36,472 nt of DNA from Roseinatronobacter alkalisoli (GTDB lineage: Bacteria; Pseudomonadota; Alphaproteobacteria; Rhodobacterales; Rhodobacteraceae), in the NCBI RefSeq assembly GCF_028745735.1, contig NZ_JAQZSM010000030.1:1-36472 (forward strand), in the 5' to 3' direction. Made by a program: the position numbers and the translations under genes. Below, piece by piece: positions 7,802 to 17,197 of this stretch. Under the pieces are notes generated by a model. It had not been told where the DNA came from. It searched no databases and was given only the letters and a program-made list of their open reading frames with translations. Position 1 is the first letter of the stretch. Every line of letters starts with the position of its first letter.

Positions 7802-10800
7802 TCAGCTACACCCGCTGGTCCCGCCACAGGTATTGCACTTCATGCAAGTCCCGTTGCGCACCAGCGTGTAGTTGCCGCATTCCCCGCAGGGGTCGCCTTC
7901 ATAGCCTTGCATGCGCGCTTTCGTGCGCAGGTCCATGGGGGCAACTGTCAGGGTTTCTGAGGTGCTGGCTTCCATCGCTACCGCTGTGGCACCGTCAGAT
8001 GCATAGGCCGTCAGAGATTGGCCGCCCTGCAACACAGTCAGTTCATGTGGCAGGCGCTTGCGCAGATAGCCGGTGGAACTGATCTGGCGCAGCACGTCCA
8101 GTGACCGCGACGCAGCGGCGTCAGACAGTTCCGTGACATTGCGCACGCCTTCCTGTTCGCCGCCGCCCAGATCATCGAAGCTGGTGCCTGTAGGTTTGAC
8201 ATGGGCCAGATCGGTGCGGTCCAGATAGCTGACAGCCAGTTCGCGGAAGATATAGTCAAGGATCGATGTCGCGTTCTTGATGCTGTCATTGCCCTGCACC
8301 ATGCCCGCGGGCTCGAATTTGGTAAAGGTGAAGGCATCGACGAATTCTTCCAGCGGCACACCATATTGCAGACCCACCGACACGGCGATAGCGAAATTGT
8401 TCATCATCGCGCGGAAGCCGGCACCTTCCTTGTGCATGTCGATGAAAATTTCGCCCAGCTGGCCATCGGTATATTCGCCGGTGCGCAGATAGACCTTGTG
8501 CCCGCCGACAACTGCCTTCTGGGTATAGCCTTTGCGGCGTTCCGGCAGTTTCTGACGGTCGCGGCGGTTGACTTCCTTGATGATGATTTTCTCGATGATC
8601 TTCTCGGCCAGAACCTGTGCCTTTTCCTGCGGCGCACCGGATGCCAGAATTTCCTCGGCTTCCTCATCATCATCGATCAGGGCCGCAGCCAGCGGTTGTG
8701 ACAGTTTGGACCCGTCACGATACAGCGCATTCGCCTTGATGCCCAGCGACCAGCTGAGTTCATAGGCCGCAAGTGTTTCCTCGATAGAGGCGGTGTTGGG
8801 CATGTTGATGGTCTTGGAAATGGCCCCGGAAATGAAGGACTGCGCGGCCGCCATCATATAGATATGGCTGTCCACAGACAGGAAGCGCTTGCCTTTCTTG
8901 CCGCAAGGATTGGCGCAATCGAAGATCGAAATATGCTCCGCCTTCAGATAGGGCGCGCCTTCCAGCGTCATGGTGCCGCAGACATGGTCGTTGGCGGCAT
9001 CAATCTGTGCCTTGGTGAAGCCCAGATGGCGCAGCAGGTCAAAGCCGGGATTGTTCAGTTCCGCAGCCGGAATGCCCAGCGTTTCGCGGCAGAAAGCCTC
9101 GCCCAGGGTCCATTGATTGAACACGAACCGGATGTCGAAGGCCGAAGGCAGGGCCTTTTCGATCTTGGTGATTTCCGCTTCGCCAAAGCCGTGGCCGATC
9201 AGGCTGGTATGGTTGATGCCCGGTGCCTGACCAAGGCTGCCATGCCCCACCGCATAGGCGATGATTTCAGCAATTTCGGATTCGCGGTAGCCAAGCTTGC
9301 GCAATGCGGCCGGGACCGACTGGTTGATGATCTTGAAATACCCGCCACCGGCCAGCTTCTTGAACTTGACCAGCGCGAAATCGGGCTCAATGCCAGTTGT
9401 GTCGCAATCCATCACCAGCCCGATCGTGCCGGTGGGCGCGATTACGGTCGCCTGCGCATTGCGGTAGCCGTGACGCTCGCCCAGCGTCAGGGCTTCGTCC
9501 CATGCGGCGCGTGACAGGTCAATCAGGCGGGTATCAGGGCAGTTTGCAGCGTCAAGCGTGACAGGGGCCACGTTCACCGCTTCATAGCTGCCATCGCCAT
9601 AGGCCGCACGACGATGGTTGCGGATGACACGCAGCATGTGGTCTGCGTTTTTTGCATAACCGGGGAAGGCCCCCAATTCGCCCGCCATTTCGGCAGATGT
9701 GGCATAGCTGACGCCGGTCATCAGCGCGGTCAGTGCGCCGCACAGCGCGCGCCCTTCGTCGGAATCATAGCCATAGCCCATATTCATCAACAGGCCGCCG
9801 ATATTGGCATAACCCAGACCCAGCGTACGGAATTCATAGGACCGCTGCGCAATTTCCTTCGACGGGAATTGTGCCATCATCACGCTGATTTCCAGTGTAA
9901 TGGTCCACAGGCGCGTCGCGTGCATATAGCCTTCGGCGTTGAAGGTTTTGCTGTCATAGAATTTCAGCAGGTTCATGGATGCAAGGTTGCAGGCGGTGTC
10001 ATCTAGGAACATGTATTCCGAACACGGGTTCGACCCACGGATCGCGCCATCGGCCGGGCAGGTGTGCCAGGCGTTGACTGTGTCGTGGAACTGGATGCCG
10101 GGATCGGCACAGGCCCAGGCTGCGTGGCCCACCTGGTCCCACAAGTCGCGCGCCTTGATGGTCTTGGCAACCTTGCCATCGGTGCGGCGCAGCAATGCCC
10201 AGTCCGCGTCTTCCTTGACGGCCTTCAGGAAGGCATCGGTCACACGGACGGAGTTGTTGGAGTTCTGACCCGACACTGTGACATAGGCTTCCGAATCCCA
10301 ATCGGTGTCATAGGTCGGGAATTCGATGCTGCCATAGCCCTGACGTGCATATTGCAGCACGCGGCCGACATAGGTTTCGGGAATCATGCAGTTCTTGGCG
10401 GATTTGATTGCCGCTTTCAGCGCCGGGTTTTTTGTCGGGTCGACGGCATCCTCTGTGCTGCCATCCCATGCACGGATTGCGCCGAATATTTCATTCAGTC
10501 GCGCTTCATGCAATTTTGAACCGGCAACAAGAGAGGCGACCTTTTGTTCTTCGATCACCTTCCAGTTGATGAATTCCTCAATATCGGGATGGTCCATGTC
10601 ACAAATGACCATCTTTGCCGCGCGGCGCGTGGTCCCGCCCGACTTGATCGCGCCAGCAGCGCGGTCACCGATTTTCAGGAAACCCATCAACCCAGAGGAT
10701 TTACCGCCGCCCGACAGTTTCTCGCCTTCACCACGCAACGAGCTGAAGTTGGTTCCGGTGCCGGAACCATATTTGAACAGGCGCGCTTCGCGCACCCAAA

Positions 10801-11449
10801 GATCCATGATTCCCCCTTCGTTCACCAGATCATCGCTGACACTCTGGATGAAGCAGGCATGCGGCTGGGGGTGTTCATAGCTTGATTTCGATTTCACCAG
10901 CTTGTGGGTAAACGGGTCGACATAGAAATGCCCCTGGCTGGGGCCATCGATACCATAGGCCCAATGCAACCCTGTGTTGAACCATTGCGGGCTGTTCGGC
11001 GCTGCCATTTGTGCGGCCAGCATGAAGCGCATTTCGTCAAAATAAGCCTGCGCATCGGATTCGGTTTTGAAGTAACCGCCCTTCCAGCCCCAATAGGCCC
11101 AGGCGCCGGCCAGCCGGTCAAACACTTGCTTGGCCGATGTTTCGCCAACATAGCGTTCATCTTCGGGCAGGTCTGCCAATGCTTTTTCGTCAGCCACTGA
11201 ACGCCACAGGAATTCCGGCACACCCTTTTCGGCCACGCGTTTCAGACGCGCAGGGACACCGGCTTTGCGGAAATATTTCTGCGCAATGACATCGGACGCG
11301 ACCTGCGACCAGTCGCGCGGCACTTCTACAGCGTCGTTGCGAAACACCACTGTCCCGTCGGGGTTGCGGATTTCCGATACAGTCGTGGCGAATTCCAGGG
11401 CTGCGTATGCGTCTTGTCCTGCATTGGTAAAGTGCCGCTCGATGATCAT
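7802..11449 (-). CDS. nrdJ: Vitamin B12-dependent (class II) ribonucleotide reductase, ~1200-aa type
   Basis: This 1215-residue adenosylcobalamin-dependent RNR belongs to the long class II group. Landmarks are [17 protein letters not shown] (150-166), HACFIQSV with Cys199, and [11 protein letters not shown] (226-235). The finger-loop NPCSE is at 474-478 with Cys476 as the expected thiyl residue, and [14 protein letters not shown] follows. The C-terminus carries the cysteine-rich tail [20 protein letters not shown] used for re-reduction. The start at 11449 ([20 protein letters not shown]) fits the family; the frame upstream to 11671 has no family similarity. No intein is apparent. A palindrome resembling an NrdR box lies about 190 bp upstream. 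This is the second class II RNR in the window and a divergent paralogue of the one at 433-2697. Confidence 0.96.
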   Translation of the reverse strand: MIIERHFTNAGQDAYAALEFATTVSEIRNPDGTVVFRNDAVEVPRDWSQVASDVIAQKYFRKAGVPARLKRVAEKGVPEFLWRSVADEKALADLPEDERYVGETSAKQVFDRLAGAWAYWGWKGGYFKTESDAQAYFDEMRFMLAAQMAAPNSPQWFNTGLHWAYGIDGPSQGHFYVDPFTHKLVKSKSSYEHPQPHACFIQSVSDDLVNEGGIMDLWVREARLFKYGSGTGTNFSSLRGEGEKLSGGGKSSGLMGFLKIGDRAAGAIKSGGTTRRAAKMVICDMDHPDIEEFINWKVIEEQKVASLVAGSKLHEARLNEIFGAIRAWDGSTEDAVDPTKNPALKAAIKSAKNCMIPETYVGRVLQYARQGYGSIEFPTYDTDWDSEAYVTVSGQNSNNSVRVTDAFLKAVKEDADWALLRRTDGKVAKTIKARDLWDQVGHAAWACADPGIQFHDTVNAWHTCPADGAIRGSNPCSEYMFLDDTACNLASMNLLKFYDSKTFNAEGYMHATRLWTITLEISVMMAQFPSKEIAQRSYEFRTLGLGYANIGGLLMNMGYGYDSDEGRALCGALTALMTGVSYATSAEMAGELGAFPGYAKNADHMLRVIRNHRRAAYGDGSYEAVNVAPVTLDAANCPDTRLIDLSRAAWDEALTLGERHGYRNAQATVIAPTGTIGLVMDCDTTGIEPDFALVKFKKLAGGGYFKIINQSVPAALRKLGYRESEIAEIIAYAVGHGSLGQAPGINHTSLIGHGFGEAEITKIEKALPSAFDIRFVFNQWTLGEAFCRETLGIPAAELNNPGFDLLRHLGFTKAQIDAANDHVCGTMTLEGAPYLKAEHISIFDCANPCGKKGKRFLSVDSHIYMMAAAQSFISGAISKTINMPNTASIEETLAAYELSWSLGIKANALYRDGSKLSQPLAAALIDDDEEAEEILASGAPQEKAQVLAEKIIEKIIIKEVNRRDRQKLPERRKGYTQKAVVGGHKVYLRTGEYTDGQLGEIFIDMHKEGAGFRAMMNNFAIAVSVGLQYGVPLEEFVDAFTFTKFEPAGMVQGNDSIKNATSILDYIFRELAVSYLDRTDLAHVKPTGTSFDDLGGGEQEGVRNVTELSDAAASRSLDVLRQISSTGYLRKRLPHELTVLQGGQSLTAYASDGATAVAMEASTSETLTVAPMDLRTKARMQGYEGDPCGECGNYTLVRNGTCMKCNTCGGTSGCS

Positions 11450-11636
11450 CTGCCTGACGTCCCTTTTTTGCTTCACGGTTTTTCGGGGGCGATCCCCGTT
11501 TGACTTTGCCGCAATCCCTGGGATCAGTGACTTAGGGGCCGCATGAAACACTATCTTCACCGGCAAATGCATCCGGCGGCTTGTGCAACAGCTTGTCCTA
11601 TTCCCTGTCCCGTTGCCCGTTTTGCAGTTTGCTCTT

Positions 11637-11648
11637 ACTACATGTAGT
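11637..11648. promoter_or_regulatory. Candidate NrdR box upstream of the long class II RNR gene
   Basis: ACTACATGTAGT is a perfect 12-bp palindrome. Its core CTACATGTAG agrees with the NrdR-box core CwAtATaTwG (my recollection of the published consensus) at all but two symmetric positions. It lies in the 400-bp gap 11450-11849 upstream of the RNR gene, where an RNR repressor site is expected. A clear second box 31-32 bp away, normal for NrdR, was not found, and no cobalamin riboswitch box was recognised. The rest of the gap appears to be leader sequence. Confidence 0.45.
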
Positions 11649-11814
11649 GGGTCTTGCGGCGACATCCACAATCTGACGTATGAAGGGGGGAGTCGTCAAC
11701 GAAAATATTTGCCGATGTGATGGAAAAAGCCGCTTGACCTTTTCTTCATTCCGCAGGGCAGCGGGTAAGACTCAAGGTGGGGCGTCACGGCGGGCACGGG
11801 GGGTGCAGAAAACG

Positions 11815-11838
11815 AAAAAGGCGGCCCGAAGGCCGCCT
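11815..11838 (-). terminator. Rho-independent terminator of tRNA-Gly
   Basis: On the minus strand AGGCGGCC, loop TTCG, GGCCGCCT forms an 8-bp stem capped by a stable UUCG tetraloop, followed by a T-run (plus-strand A at 11815-11819). It starts 12 bp beyond the CCA end of the tRNA gene, so the tRNA is probably a monocistronic transcript. Confidence 0.9.
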
Positions 11839-11849
11839 GTTTTCGAAAC

Positions 11850-11924
11850 TGGAGCGGGCGATGAGATTCGAACTCACGACCCTAACCTTGGCAAGGTTAT
11901 GCTCTACCCCTGAGCTACGCCCGC
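11850..11924 (-). tRNA. tRNA-Gly (anticodon GCC)
   Basis: The minus strand folds into a full cloverleaf. The acceptor stem is GCGGGCG/CGCCCGC, the D arm is GCTC...GAGC, and the anticodon stem TAACC/GGTTA holds the loop TTGCCAA (anticodon GCC). The T arm is GTGAG-TTCGAAT-CTCAT, with discriminator U and an encoded CCA. It decodes GGC and GGU glycine codons. A terminator with a UUCG loop follows. Confidence 0.98.
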
Positions 11925-12049
11925 CCCGTTTTCGGTATGCGCGATTTACAAACTATCCCTTCCCGCCGCAAGGGGGAAAAACCCATTATCTGTGAAATTT
12001 TCATCAGACTGACAGAATTCGCACCGATAACCATTTCACAAGCTTCCTG

Positions 12050-12402
12050 ATGCACACTGGAAACAGGGGATTCGCCCTGCATGACCGAAAGGGACATAGA
12101 TGCCTGAACATACCGGGCGTGATCGCGCGCTTCCATCCGGCCGGATCATGGCTGCTGATCTGCACACGATACGCCAGCTTGAAGGGGTGATTGACGGCGT
12201 TGAAACCGCATGCGCGGACCCGCCACGAATTGGCGCGATACTCCGGCGTTGGGCAATGCTATGTGGCGAAAGGGCCGCAGGAATACGCACAGGCGCGGAT
12301 TAAGGCTGATCGCACTGGGACGACGCGCTGCACCTGGCGGGCTTGGGGGCGCCGCTGGAAATGCCGGGCGAAGCTCTCTTCTGCCGCTTTCTGAATGCGT
12401 AA
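12050..12402 (+). pseudogene. Probably decayed small gene of unknown function
   Basis: Frame 2 from about 12050 has protein-like content (LNIPGVIARFHPAGSWLLI). It meets an in-frame TGA at 12188-12190 and then continues as RHELARYSGVGQCYVAKGPQ...ARIKADR. Around 12313 the protein-like reading passes to frame 1 (WDDALHLAGLGAPLEMPGEA...LFCRFLNA, TAA at 12400-12402), as if one base were missing between Arg and Trp. G/C-rich third codon positions support this path. I do not recognise the family. Alternatives are a short gene starting at TTG 12200 with one frameshift, a sequencing error, or chance. It occupies most of the 640-bp gap between the tRNA and the J-domain gene; 12403-12566 shows nothing clear. 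Confidence 0.4.
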
Positions 12403-12566
12403 CCGCATGCAAGTGCGAAAGCCTGCTCGCGCACCTGCGCATTCACGAGAAAGGCTTATGCTTACCTGTGTTCACACGTCCCGACACGGTTTTCCGCTGC
12501 ACCAACCTGCGGAGAAAATAGGCTATGGTTCGGCACGCGGATGCGGATGAACGCGGCGCATTCTGG

Positions 12567-13202
12567 TCAATCGCGGAAATTCCGGCTTTCCTTTATCTGG
12601 TCCCAGGCCCAGACAACTTCCTGCAAGCGGTCTTCATCCGTTCGCGCACCGGCATTGCGGTCAGGGTGAAGGTCTTTCACCAGACTTTTATATTGCTTGC
12701 GAATCTCCGGTCGGGTCCATGTGTCGCGCGCATCCAGAATTTCCAATGCGCGGCGCTCCGTTGGGGGGAGTTTGCGTGATGCCGCGCCACTGGTCGGGCG
12801 GCCGGGATTGCGTGTGGCCTTGTCGCCCAGAACCTGATGCGGGTCTTCTATGCCAAGGCGTTGCCAGGCCAGACGTTCATCCTTGCTGCCCAGTGGTTGC
12901 GTCGCGCGGCCCCAGACCCGGTCACGCTCCATGGCGTCCAGCATCTCTGCTTCGGACTGGCCGTCGAAGTAGTTCCACTTCAGGTTGTATTCCCGTGCGT
13001 GATCCTTGCAGAACCAAAGATACTCATTCAACTGGTCGGGCGATTTTGGACAGCGGTACTGCCCCGCTTCTTCACAGCCGGGATGTTCGCAGTTCCGCAC
13101 AGAGGTTTCCCATGCCCCTGACATGCCACGCCGTCCGCGCGTGCGTTTTTTCTTGTCGCTGGACGCGCGAATGTCAAAATCGAAGGGGGATTTGCGATCC
13201 AT
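12567..13202 (-). CDS. J-domain (DnaJ-like) protein
   Basis: This 211-residue protein has a C-terminal J domain (about 145-211) with the diagnostic HPD tripeptide at 179-181 (KDLHPDRN), which stimulates Hsp70 ATPase. The N-terminal half has cysteines (NCEHPGCEE, RCPKS, WFCKDH) that could bind zinc, and a conserved-looking block YNLKWNYFDGQSEAEMLDAM. It lacks the G/F and classic zinc-finger regions of DnaJ itself, so it is a specialised co-chaperone; its client is unknown. The ATG at 13202 has GCAGG upstream. It is divergent from the BolA gene across 134 bp. Confidence 0.9.
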   Translation of the reverse strand: MDRKSPFDFDIRASSDKKKRTRGRRGMSGAWETSVRNCEHPGCEEAGQYRCPKSPDQLNEYLWFCKDHAREYNLKWNYFDGQSEAEMLDAMERDRVWGRATQPLGSKDERLAWQRLGIEDPHQVLGDKATRNPGRPTSGAASRKLPPTERRALEILDARDTWTRPEIRKQYKSLVKDLHPDRNAGARTDEDRLQEVVWAWDQIKESRNFRD

Positions 13203-13336
13203 GCCTAAACCTGCTTTTGCCTGTGTCTGATGTCGGTTGTGCTGTAATGCCGTGAAAACGTCGTGCAGCCCTTTCCGACTCGGAGGCAGCAGCTTAGTTA
13301 TATTTTCGTCAGGTTAGAAGAGGGGTGTGGAACACC

Positions 13337-13594
13337 ATGCAGATTCGTGATCAGATCGAGGCAAATCTGCAAGCTGCGTTCAGTCCGGCGCGGTTGCAGG
13401 TCGTTGATGACAGCGAAAGCCACCGTGGCCATGCGGGCTGGCGCGAAGGGGGCAGTACACATTTCAATGTCCTGATACGGTCGGCGGCGTTTCGCGATAT
13501 GTCCCGCATCGCGCGACATCGTGCCGTACATGCGGCGCTGGGGGCTGAACTGGTCAGCCGCATTCACGCGCTGTCACTGGATATTGATACCTGA
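13337..13594 (+). CDS. BolA-family protein
   Basis: This 85-residue BolA/IbaG-type protein has the fold's helix-turn-strand pattern and the conserved block HAGWREGGSTHFNVLIRS followed by RIARHRAVHAAL. BolA proteins pair with monothiol glutaredoxins to carry Fe-S clusters, and some bind DNA; which applies here cannot be told. The histidines at HRGHAG and ARHRAVH are candidate cluster ligands. The ATG at 13337 is preferred over the upstream GTG at 13325 because GAGG lies upstream of it. Its stop directly abuts the stop of the convergent DUF4177 gene with no gap. Confidence 0.9.
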   Translation: MQIRDQIEANLQAAFSPARLQVVDDSESHRGHAGWREGGSTHFNVLIRSAAFRDMSRIARHRAVHAALGAELVSRIHALSLDIDT

Positions 13595-13987
13595 TCAGTT
13601 GTCAGCTTCGCCAGATTCGCTGCTGCGGGGGGCCGTTTCGCGCAACTGCGGCTCGCGCCGGGTTTGATGGACGGGACGCGCGCCCGATTGCAGGTTCAAC
13701 ATCGGCTCCGCAGGGCGTGTTTCGGCGACTTGCGGGTGTTCGGCCAGCATTTCGGCGCTGGGTCTGCGGAAAATCAGCATGTTGTTCTGAACAATGGTCG
13801 TTCCGGTCAGGCCCCTGCGTTCTTCGCTGGGCAGACAATCCGCACGCCAGAATTCCCAGCCTTCGCGGGCAACGTCGTTCAGAAGCACGGTAAGCTGATG
13901 CGCGTATCGTTCCGCAGGTGTTTTCAGGCCCTTGACCTTTTGTCCTTTAAGGGGCGCGGGCACAGCAAGGTATTCATAAGACTGCAT
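13595..13987 (-). CDS. DUF4177 domain protein
   Basis: This 130-residue protein begins MQSYEYLAVPAPLKGQKVKG and contains the DUF4177 core LNDVAREGWEFWRADCLPSE, with a strand NNMLIFRRP near residue 75. The C-terminal ~50 residues are low-complexity, rich in Arg, Pro, Ser and Glu. The function of the family is unknown. The start at 13987 is chosen because AGGAA lies five bases upstream; two further in-frame ATGs lie upstream without a spaced ribosome-binding site. It is convergent with bolA. Confidence 0.85.
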   Translation of the reverse strand: MQSYEYLAVPAPLKGQKVKGLKTPAERYAHQLTVLLNDVAREGWEFWRADCLPSEERRGLTGTTIVQNNMLIFRRPSAEMLAEHPQVAETRPAEPMLNLQSGARPVHQTRREPQLRETAPRSSESGEADN

Positions 13988-14079
13988 CGGCATTCCTGTC
14001 GTTTTGACACCACCAGGCGCTGGTGATGCCTGCTGCATTTACGTCAGACGACTGCAAGGTGCAACAACGTTGCCCGCGA

Positions 14080-14550
14080 TCAGCGCAAAGGGAGTGTCGC
14101 AAACAGATAGGCCGTGTTGAGGCCGGGATTCAGTTTGTAGATTGTCGCGTTTGACCGGTGGTCCGCGCCAATACCGAATTCCATGCCGGATGCGGCGGTC
14201 ATTCCCACATCAAGCGCGGTTCGGAACTGCAATGAACCACCAAGGTCGCGGCCGCCGCCACGTTTGTATATACCCGCCATTCCGGTCAGCCGCGCGAACA
14301 GACTGCCTTGCTGTGACCGCAGGGTATAGGCTGCTCCGACGCCAACATAGCCGGACCCATTGCCCGCCAGTGACACGCCTGCCACCGGCTGCAGCCCCCA
14401 GAAATATGGTTCGCCGATGTAGCGGACCTGCCCTTCAGCGGAGCCAACAGACAATTGGTTGCCGATGCTTCCGAACAATCGCGGGCTTTCGGCGACAGCG
14501 GGTTGAACAAGCAGGGCAAGCGCGACAAGCGCGGATTTGAACAGGTTCAT
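14080..14550 (-). CDS. PagL-like lipid A deacylase family outer-membrane protein
   Basis: This 156-residue protein has a clear signal peptide, MNLFKSALVALALLVQPAVA, and alternating hydrophobic strands expected of an 8-stranded outer-membrane barrel. It ends in a terminal arginine preceded by leucines. The C-terminal ADHRSNATIYKLNPGLN region matches the PagL active-site pattern, with His131 and Ser133 in H-x-S-N spacing. PagL removes the 3-O acyl chain of lipid A. From memory, the catalytic Glu of Pseudomonas PagL falls 14 residues after the His; here that position is Asn145. Activity is therefore uncertain, and the protein may be a non-catalytic or differently arranged homologue. Confidence 0.75.
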   Translation of the reverse strand: MNLFKSALVALALLVQPAVAESPRLFGSIGNQLSVGSAEGQVRYIGEPYFWGLQPVAGVSLAGNGSGYVGVGAAYTLRSQQGSLFARLTGMAGIYKRGGGRDLGGSLQFRTALDVGMTAASGMEFGIGADHRSNATIYKLNPGLNTAYLFATLPLR

Positions 14551-14594
14551 TATGCAAATCTCGACTTTTCCGGGCGCGGTTTTCCACGCTGATT

Positions 14595-14600
14595 ATTATA
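14595..14600 (-). promoter_or_regulatory. Candidate -10 box for the PagL-like gene
   Basis: The minus strand has an exact TATAAT 45 bp upstream of the PagL-like ATG, within an A+T-rich 230-bp gap (14551-14776). No convincing -35 sits 16-18 bp upstream, so the promoter may need an activator or may be fortuitous. Confidence 0.3.
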
Positions 14601-14727
14601 CTGCTCTGTCGCTCTGATCCGGTGAAAATTCCGCACAGGGACAAAGTTGCATACGTCAAAATTGCTTTCTAAACAATTAATTTGCTCGGACGGTCGGTGC
14701 TATGTGTTTTTTTGCAACTATTTGAAA

Positions 14728-14752
14728 GCTGCGGCTGGTTTCCCGCCGCAGC
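14728..14752 (-). terminator. Hairpin downstream of gatB
   Basis: GCTGCGGC (14728-14735) pairs with GCCGCAGC (14745-14752) around a 9-nt loop, 24 bp past the gatB stop. On the gatB strand it is followed by only three T, with a seven-T run further on, so it is a weak or factor-assisted terminator. Confidence 0.5.
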
Positions 14753-14776
14753 CAATGTCGCGCAGTCGTGTGGACC

Positions 14777-16291
14777 TTACAGTCCCAGTTTTGCGGTCAC
14801 AATCTCGTTCACCGCTTGCGGATTAGCCTTGCCGCCAGTGGATTTCATGACCTGCCCCACGAACCAGCCTGCCAGTTTCGGGTTCTGCCGGGCTTTTTCC
14901 ACCTGCGCAGGGTTGGCTGCGATGATCTCGTCCACCGCTTTTTCAATGGCGCCGGTGTCCGTGACCTGCTTCAATCCGCGGCTTTCCACGATCTGCGCGG
15001 GGTCGCCGCCTTCGGTATAGACAATTTCGAACAGATCCTTGGCGATTTTGCCGGAAATATCGCCCGATTTGATCAGTTTGATAATTCCGGCCAGTTGATC
15101 GGTGGAAACGGGGCTTTCATTGATGTCATGCCCTTCTTTCTTCAGGCGACCGAACAATTCATTGATGACCCAGTTTGCCGACAGCTTGCCATCACCGGCA
15201 TTGGCGGCCACTGCTTCGAAATAGGCGGCGTTGGTGACATCGGCGGTCAGGACACTTGCATCATAATCGGTCAGGCCGAAATCACGCATGAAGCGCGCTT
15301 TCTTGTCATCGGGCAGTTCCGGCAGGGTGGCTGCAATGTCATCCACCCAGCCCTGTTCGATTTCCAGCGGCAGAAGGTCGGGGCAGGGGAAATAGCGGTA
15401 ATCATGCGCTTCTTCCTTGGACCGCATGGACCGGGTTTCACCGCGGTCAGGGTCATAAAGGCGCGTTTCCTGCACCACACTGCCGCCATCTTCCAGAATG
15501 GCGATCTGGCGGCGGGCTTCATAGTCGATGGCGGCCTGAATGAACCGCATGGAATTCATGTTCTTGATTTCGCAGCGCGTGCCCAGATGGCTGAAATCCT
15601 GCGTTGCCTGATATTTTTCATACTGGCCAGGGCGGCAGACGGACACGTTTACATCCGCGCGCAGATTGCCGTTTTGCATATTACCGTCGCAGGTGCCCAG
15701 GTAGCGCAGGATCTGGCGCAGTTTGGTGACATAGGCGGCGGCTTCTTCCGGCCCACGAATGTCGGGACGGCTGACGATTTCCATCAGCGCGACACCAGTG
15801 CGGTTCAGGTCCACGAAGGACATGTTCGGGTCCATGTCATGGATGGATTTGCCCGCGTCCTGTTCAACATGAATGCGTTCAATCCGCACCAGTCGCGCCA
15901 CGCCCGGCCCCATTTCGACCAGAACTTCGCCTTCGCCCACCAGCGGGTGATAAAGCTGGCTGATCTGGTATCCTTGCGGCAGGTCAGGGTAAAAATAATT
16001 CTTGCGGTCAAAGGCCGAGACAAGATTGATCTGTGCCTTCAGCCCCAGCCCGGTGCGCACGGCCTGTTCAATGCAGAATTCATTCACGACCGGCAGCATG
16101 CCGGGCATGGCCGCATCCACAAAGGCCACGTTTGAATTGGGTTCTGCGCCGAATCTGGTCGAAGCCCCTGAAAACAGTTTGGCCTGGCTGGATACCTGCG
16201 CATGAATTTCCATACCGATGACCAATTCCCATTCTCCGGTTGCGCCGGATATGGTTTTGACTTGAGGTGCTTCATAGGTCAGATCAAGCAT
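14777..16291 (-). CDS. gatB: Aspartyl/glutamyl-tRNA(Asn/Gln) amidotransferase subunit B
   Basis: GatB (504 aa) is the kinase and tRNA-binding subunit of GatCAB, which converts misacylated Glu-tRNA(Gln) or Asp-tRNA(Asn) to the correct aminoacyl-tRNA. The cradle domain shows [42 protein letters not shown] and the HVEQDAGKS block. The C-terminal YqeY-like tail domain ends with [16 protein letters not shown]. The start at 16291 ([12 protein letters not shown]) matches family length; the longer upstream frame is spurious. gatA and gatC are not adjacent. It is transcribed away from the lipoprotein gene. Confidence 0.97.
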   Translation of the reverse strand: MLDLTYEAPQVKTISGATGEWELVIGMEIHAQVSSQAKLFSGASTRFGAEPNSNVAFVDAAMPGMLPVVNEFCIEQAVRTGLGLKAQINLVSAFDRKNYFYPDLPQGYQISQLYHPLVGEGEVLVEMGPGVARLVRIERIHVEQDAGKSIHDMDPNMSFVDLNRTGVALMEIVSRPDIRGPEEAAAYVTKLRQILRYLGTCDGNMQNGNLRADVNVSVCRPGQYEKYQATQDFSHLGTRCEIKNMNSMRFIQAAIDYEARRQIAILEDGGSVVQETRLYDPDRGETRSMRSKEEAHDYRYFPCPDLLPLEIEQGWVDDIAATLPELPDDKKARFMRDFGLTDYDASVLTADVTNAAYFEAVAANAGDGKLSANWVINELFGRLKKEGHDINESPVSTDQLAGIIKLIKSGDISGKIAKDLFEIVYTEGGDPAQIVESRGLKQVTDTGAIEKAVDEIIAANPAQVEKARQNPKLAGWFVGQVMKSTGGKANPQAVNEIVTAKLGL

Positions 16292-16479
16292 TGCGCATTT
16301 TCCTGTGGCTGTCCTGTTTCTGCCTTCTAGCGACAGGGCGGCTGCGCAGCAAGGGGGCGCATTTCGGCAGGGTTTCGCCGATTTGGGGGCATCTCGGGCG
16401 CGTGAATTGTGTTTCAGGGCCGAATCGGACAATGCCGCGCTGCAGCACATAGCGGTGCTGTGTAACTTCCGGATATCAG

Positions 16480-17127
16480 ATGATACGCATTTCGTCTTTG
16501 CGCCTGTTGGCTGTCGCCACTGCGGCAACGCTTTTGGGGGGGTGCATGGTTCAGGCAACCGATCAGGGTGACGGCCCTGAAATTGTGACCCGTTGGGACC
16601 ACCGCCCTGAAGCGACACTCTGGACAGCAGCCAAGTTTGACGCCCTTGACCACGAAGGGCGCGCATTGGTCGAAACAGTGCCTGATGATATTGCAAATTT
16701 CTGTCCCGGATATGAATCCGCCGATGCCGAAGGGCGCAAGGCCTTCTGGACGGCGCTTTTTTCCGGTCTGGCAGGATATGAAAGTACATGGCGGCCGGAA
16801 GCGGCGGGCGCAGGTGGGCGGTATCGCGGATTGCTGCAGATATGGCCCACATCGGCGCGGTTTTACGGGTGCGATCTCAGCCATCCGAACGGGTTGTATG
16901 ATGGCGCGACCAATCTGCGCTGTGCCGCGCGGATTGCAGCGCAAGCCGTGGAACGCGACCATGTAGTTGCAGGTGGCCCCGGCAACTGGGGCGGGGTGGC
17001 CAAGGACTGGCCGCCATTGCGCGATGCACGCAAGCGCAATGATATTGCGGGTTTCACGCGCAGTCTGCCAGTCTGCCAGATCCGTCAGGCACAGTCTGGT
17101 ACATTGATCGCGGATAAAAACCCCTGA
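16480..17127 (+). CDS. Lipoprotein lytic-transglycosylase-like protein
   Basis: This 215-residue protein has a type II signal peptide with the lipobox LLGGC (lipidated Cys22). It is therefore predicted to be anchored at a membrane facing the periplasm. The SLT fold is indicated by GLAGYESTW, with Glu101 as the expected catalytic acid, followed by [11 protein letters not shown], which corresponds to the GLMQI motif. Later come a cysteine-containing segment ([11 protein letters not shown]) and NLRCAARI, typical of goose-lysozyme/SLT repeats. It probably cleaves peptidoglycan glycan strands. The ATG lacks a clear Shine-Dalgarno. The 188-bp gap upstream holds only a small CAGCAC/GTGCTG hairpin. 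Confidence 0.85.
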   Translation: MIRISSLRLLAVATAATLLGGCMVQATDQGDGPEIVTRWDHRPEATLWTAAKFDALDHEGRALVETVPDDIANFCPGYESADAEGRKAFWTALFSGLAGYESTWRPEAAGAGGRYRGLLQIWPTSARFYGCDLSHPNGLYDGATNLRCAARIAAQAVERDHVVAGGPGNWGGVAKDWPPLRDARKRNDIAGFTRSLPVCQIRQAQSGTLIADKNP

Positions 17128-17197
17128 CGGTCGTGACCTTCAGCATTTGCTAACCTTTTTGCGTCAAAGTTCAGATGCAAACGGGTGGCGATGCACG

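Noticed and set aside
12525-12779. Plus-strand small frame near the J-domain gene
   Set aside because: Mostly antisense to the J domain and lacks a ribosome-binding site or family similarity.
14768-16135. Long plus-strand frame of 455 codons
   Set aside because: It is antisense to gatB; long shadow frames are common in G+C-rich DNA.
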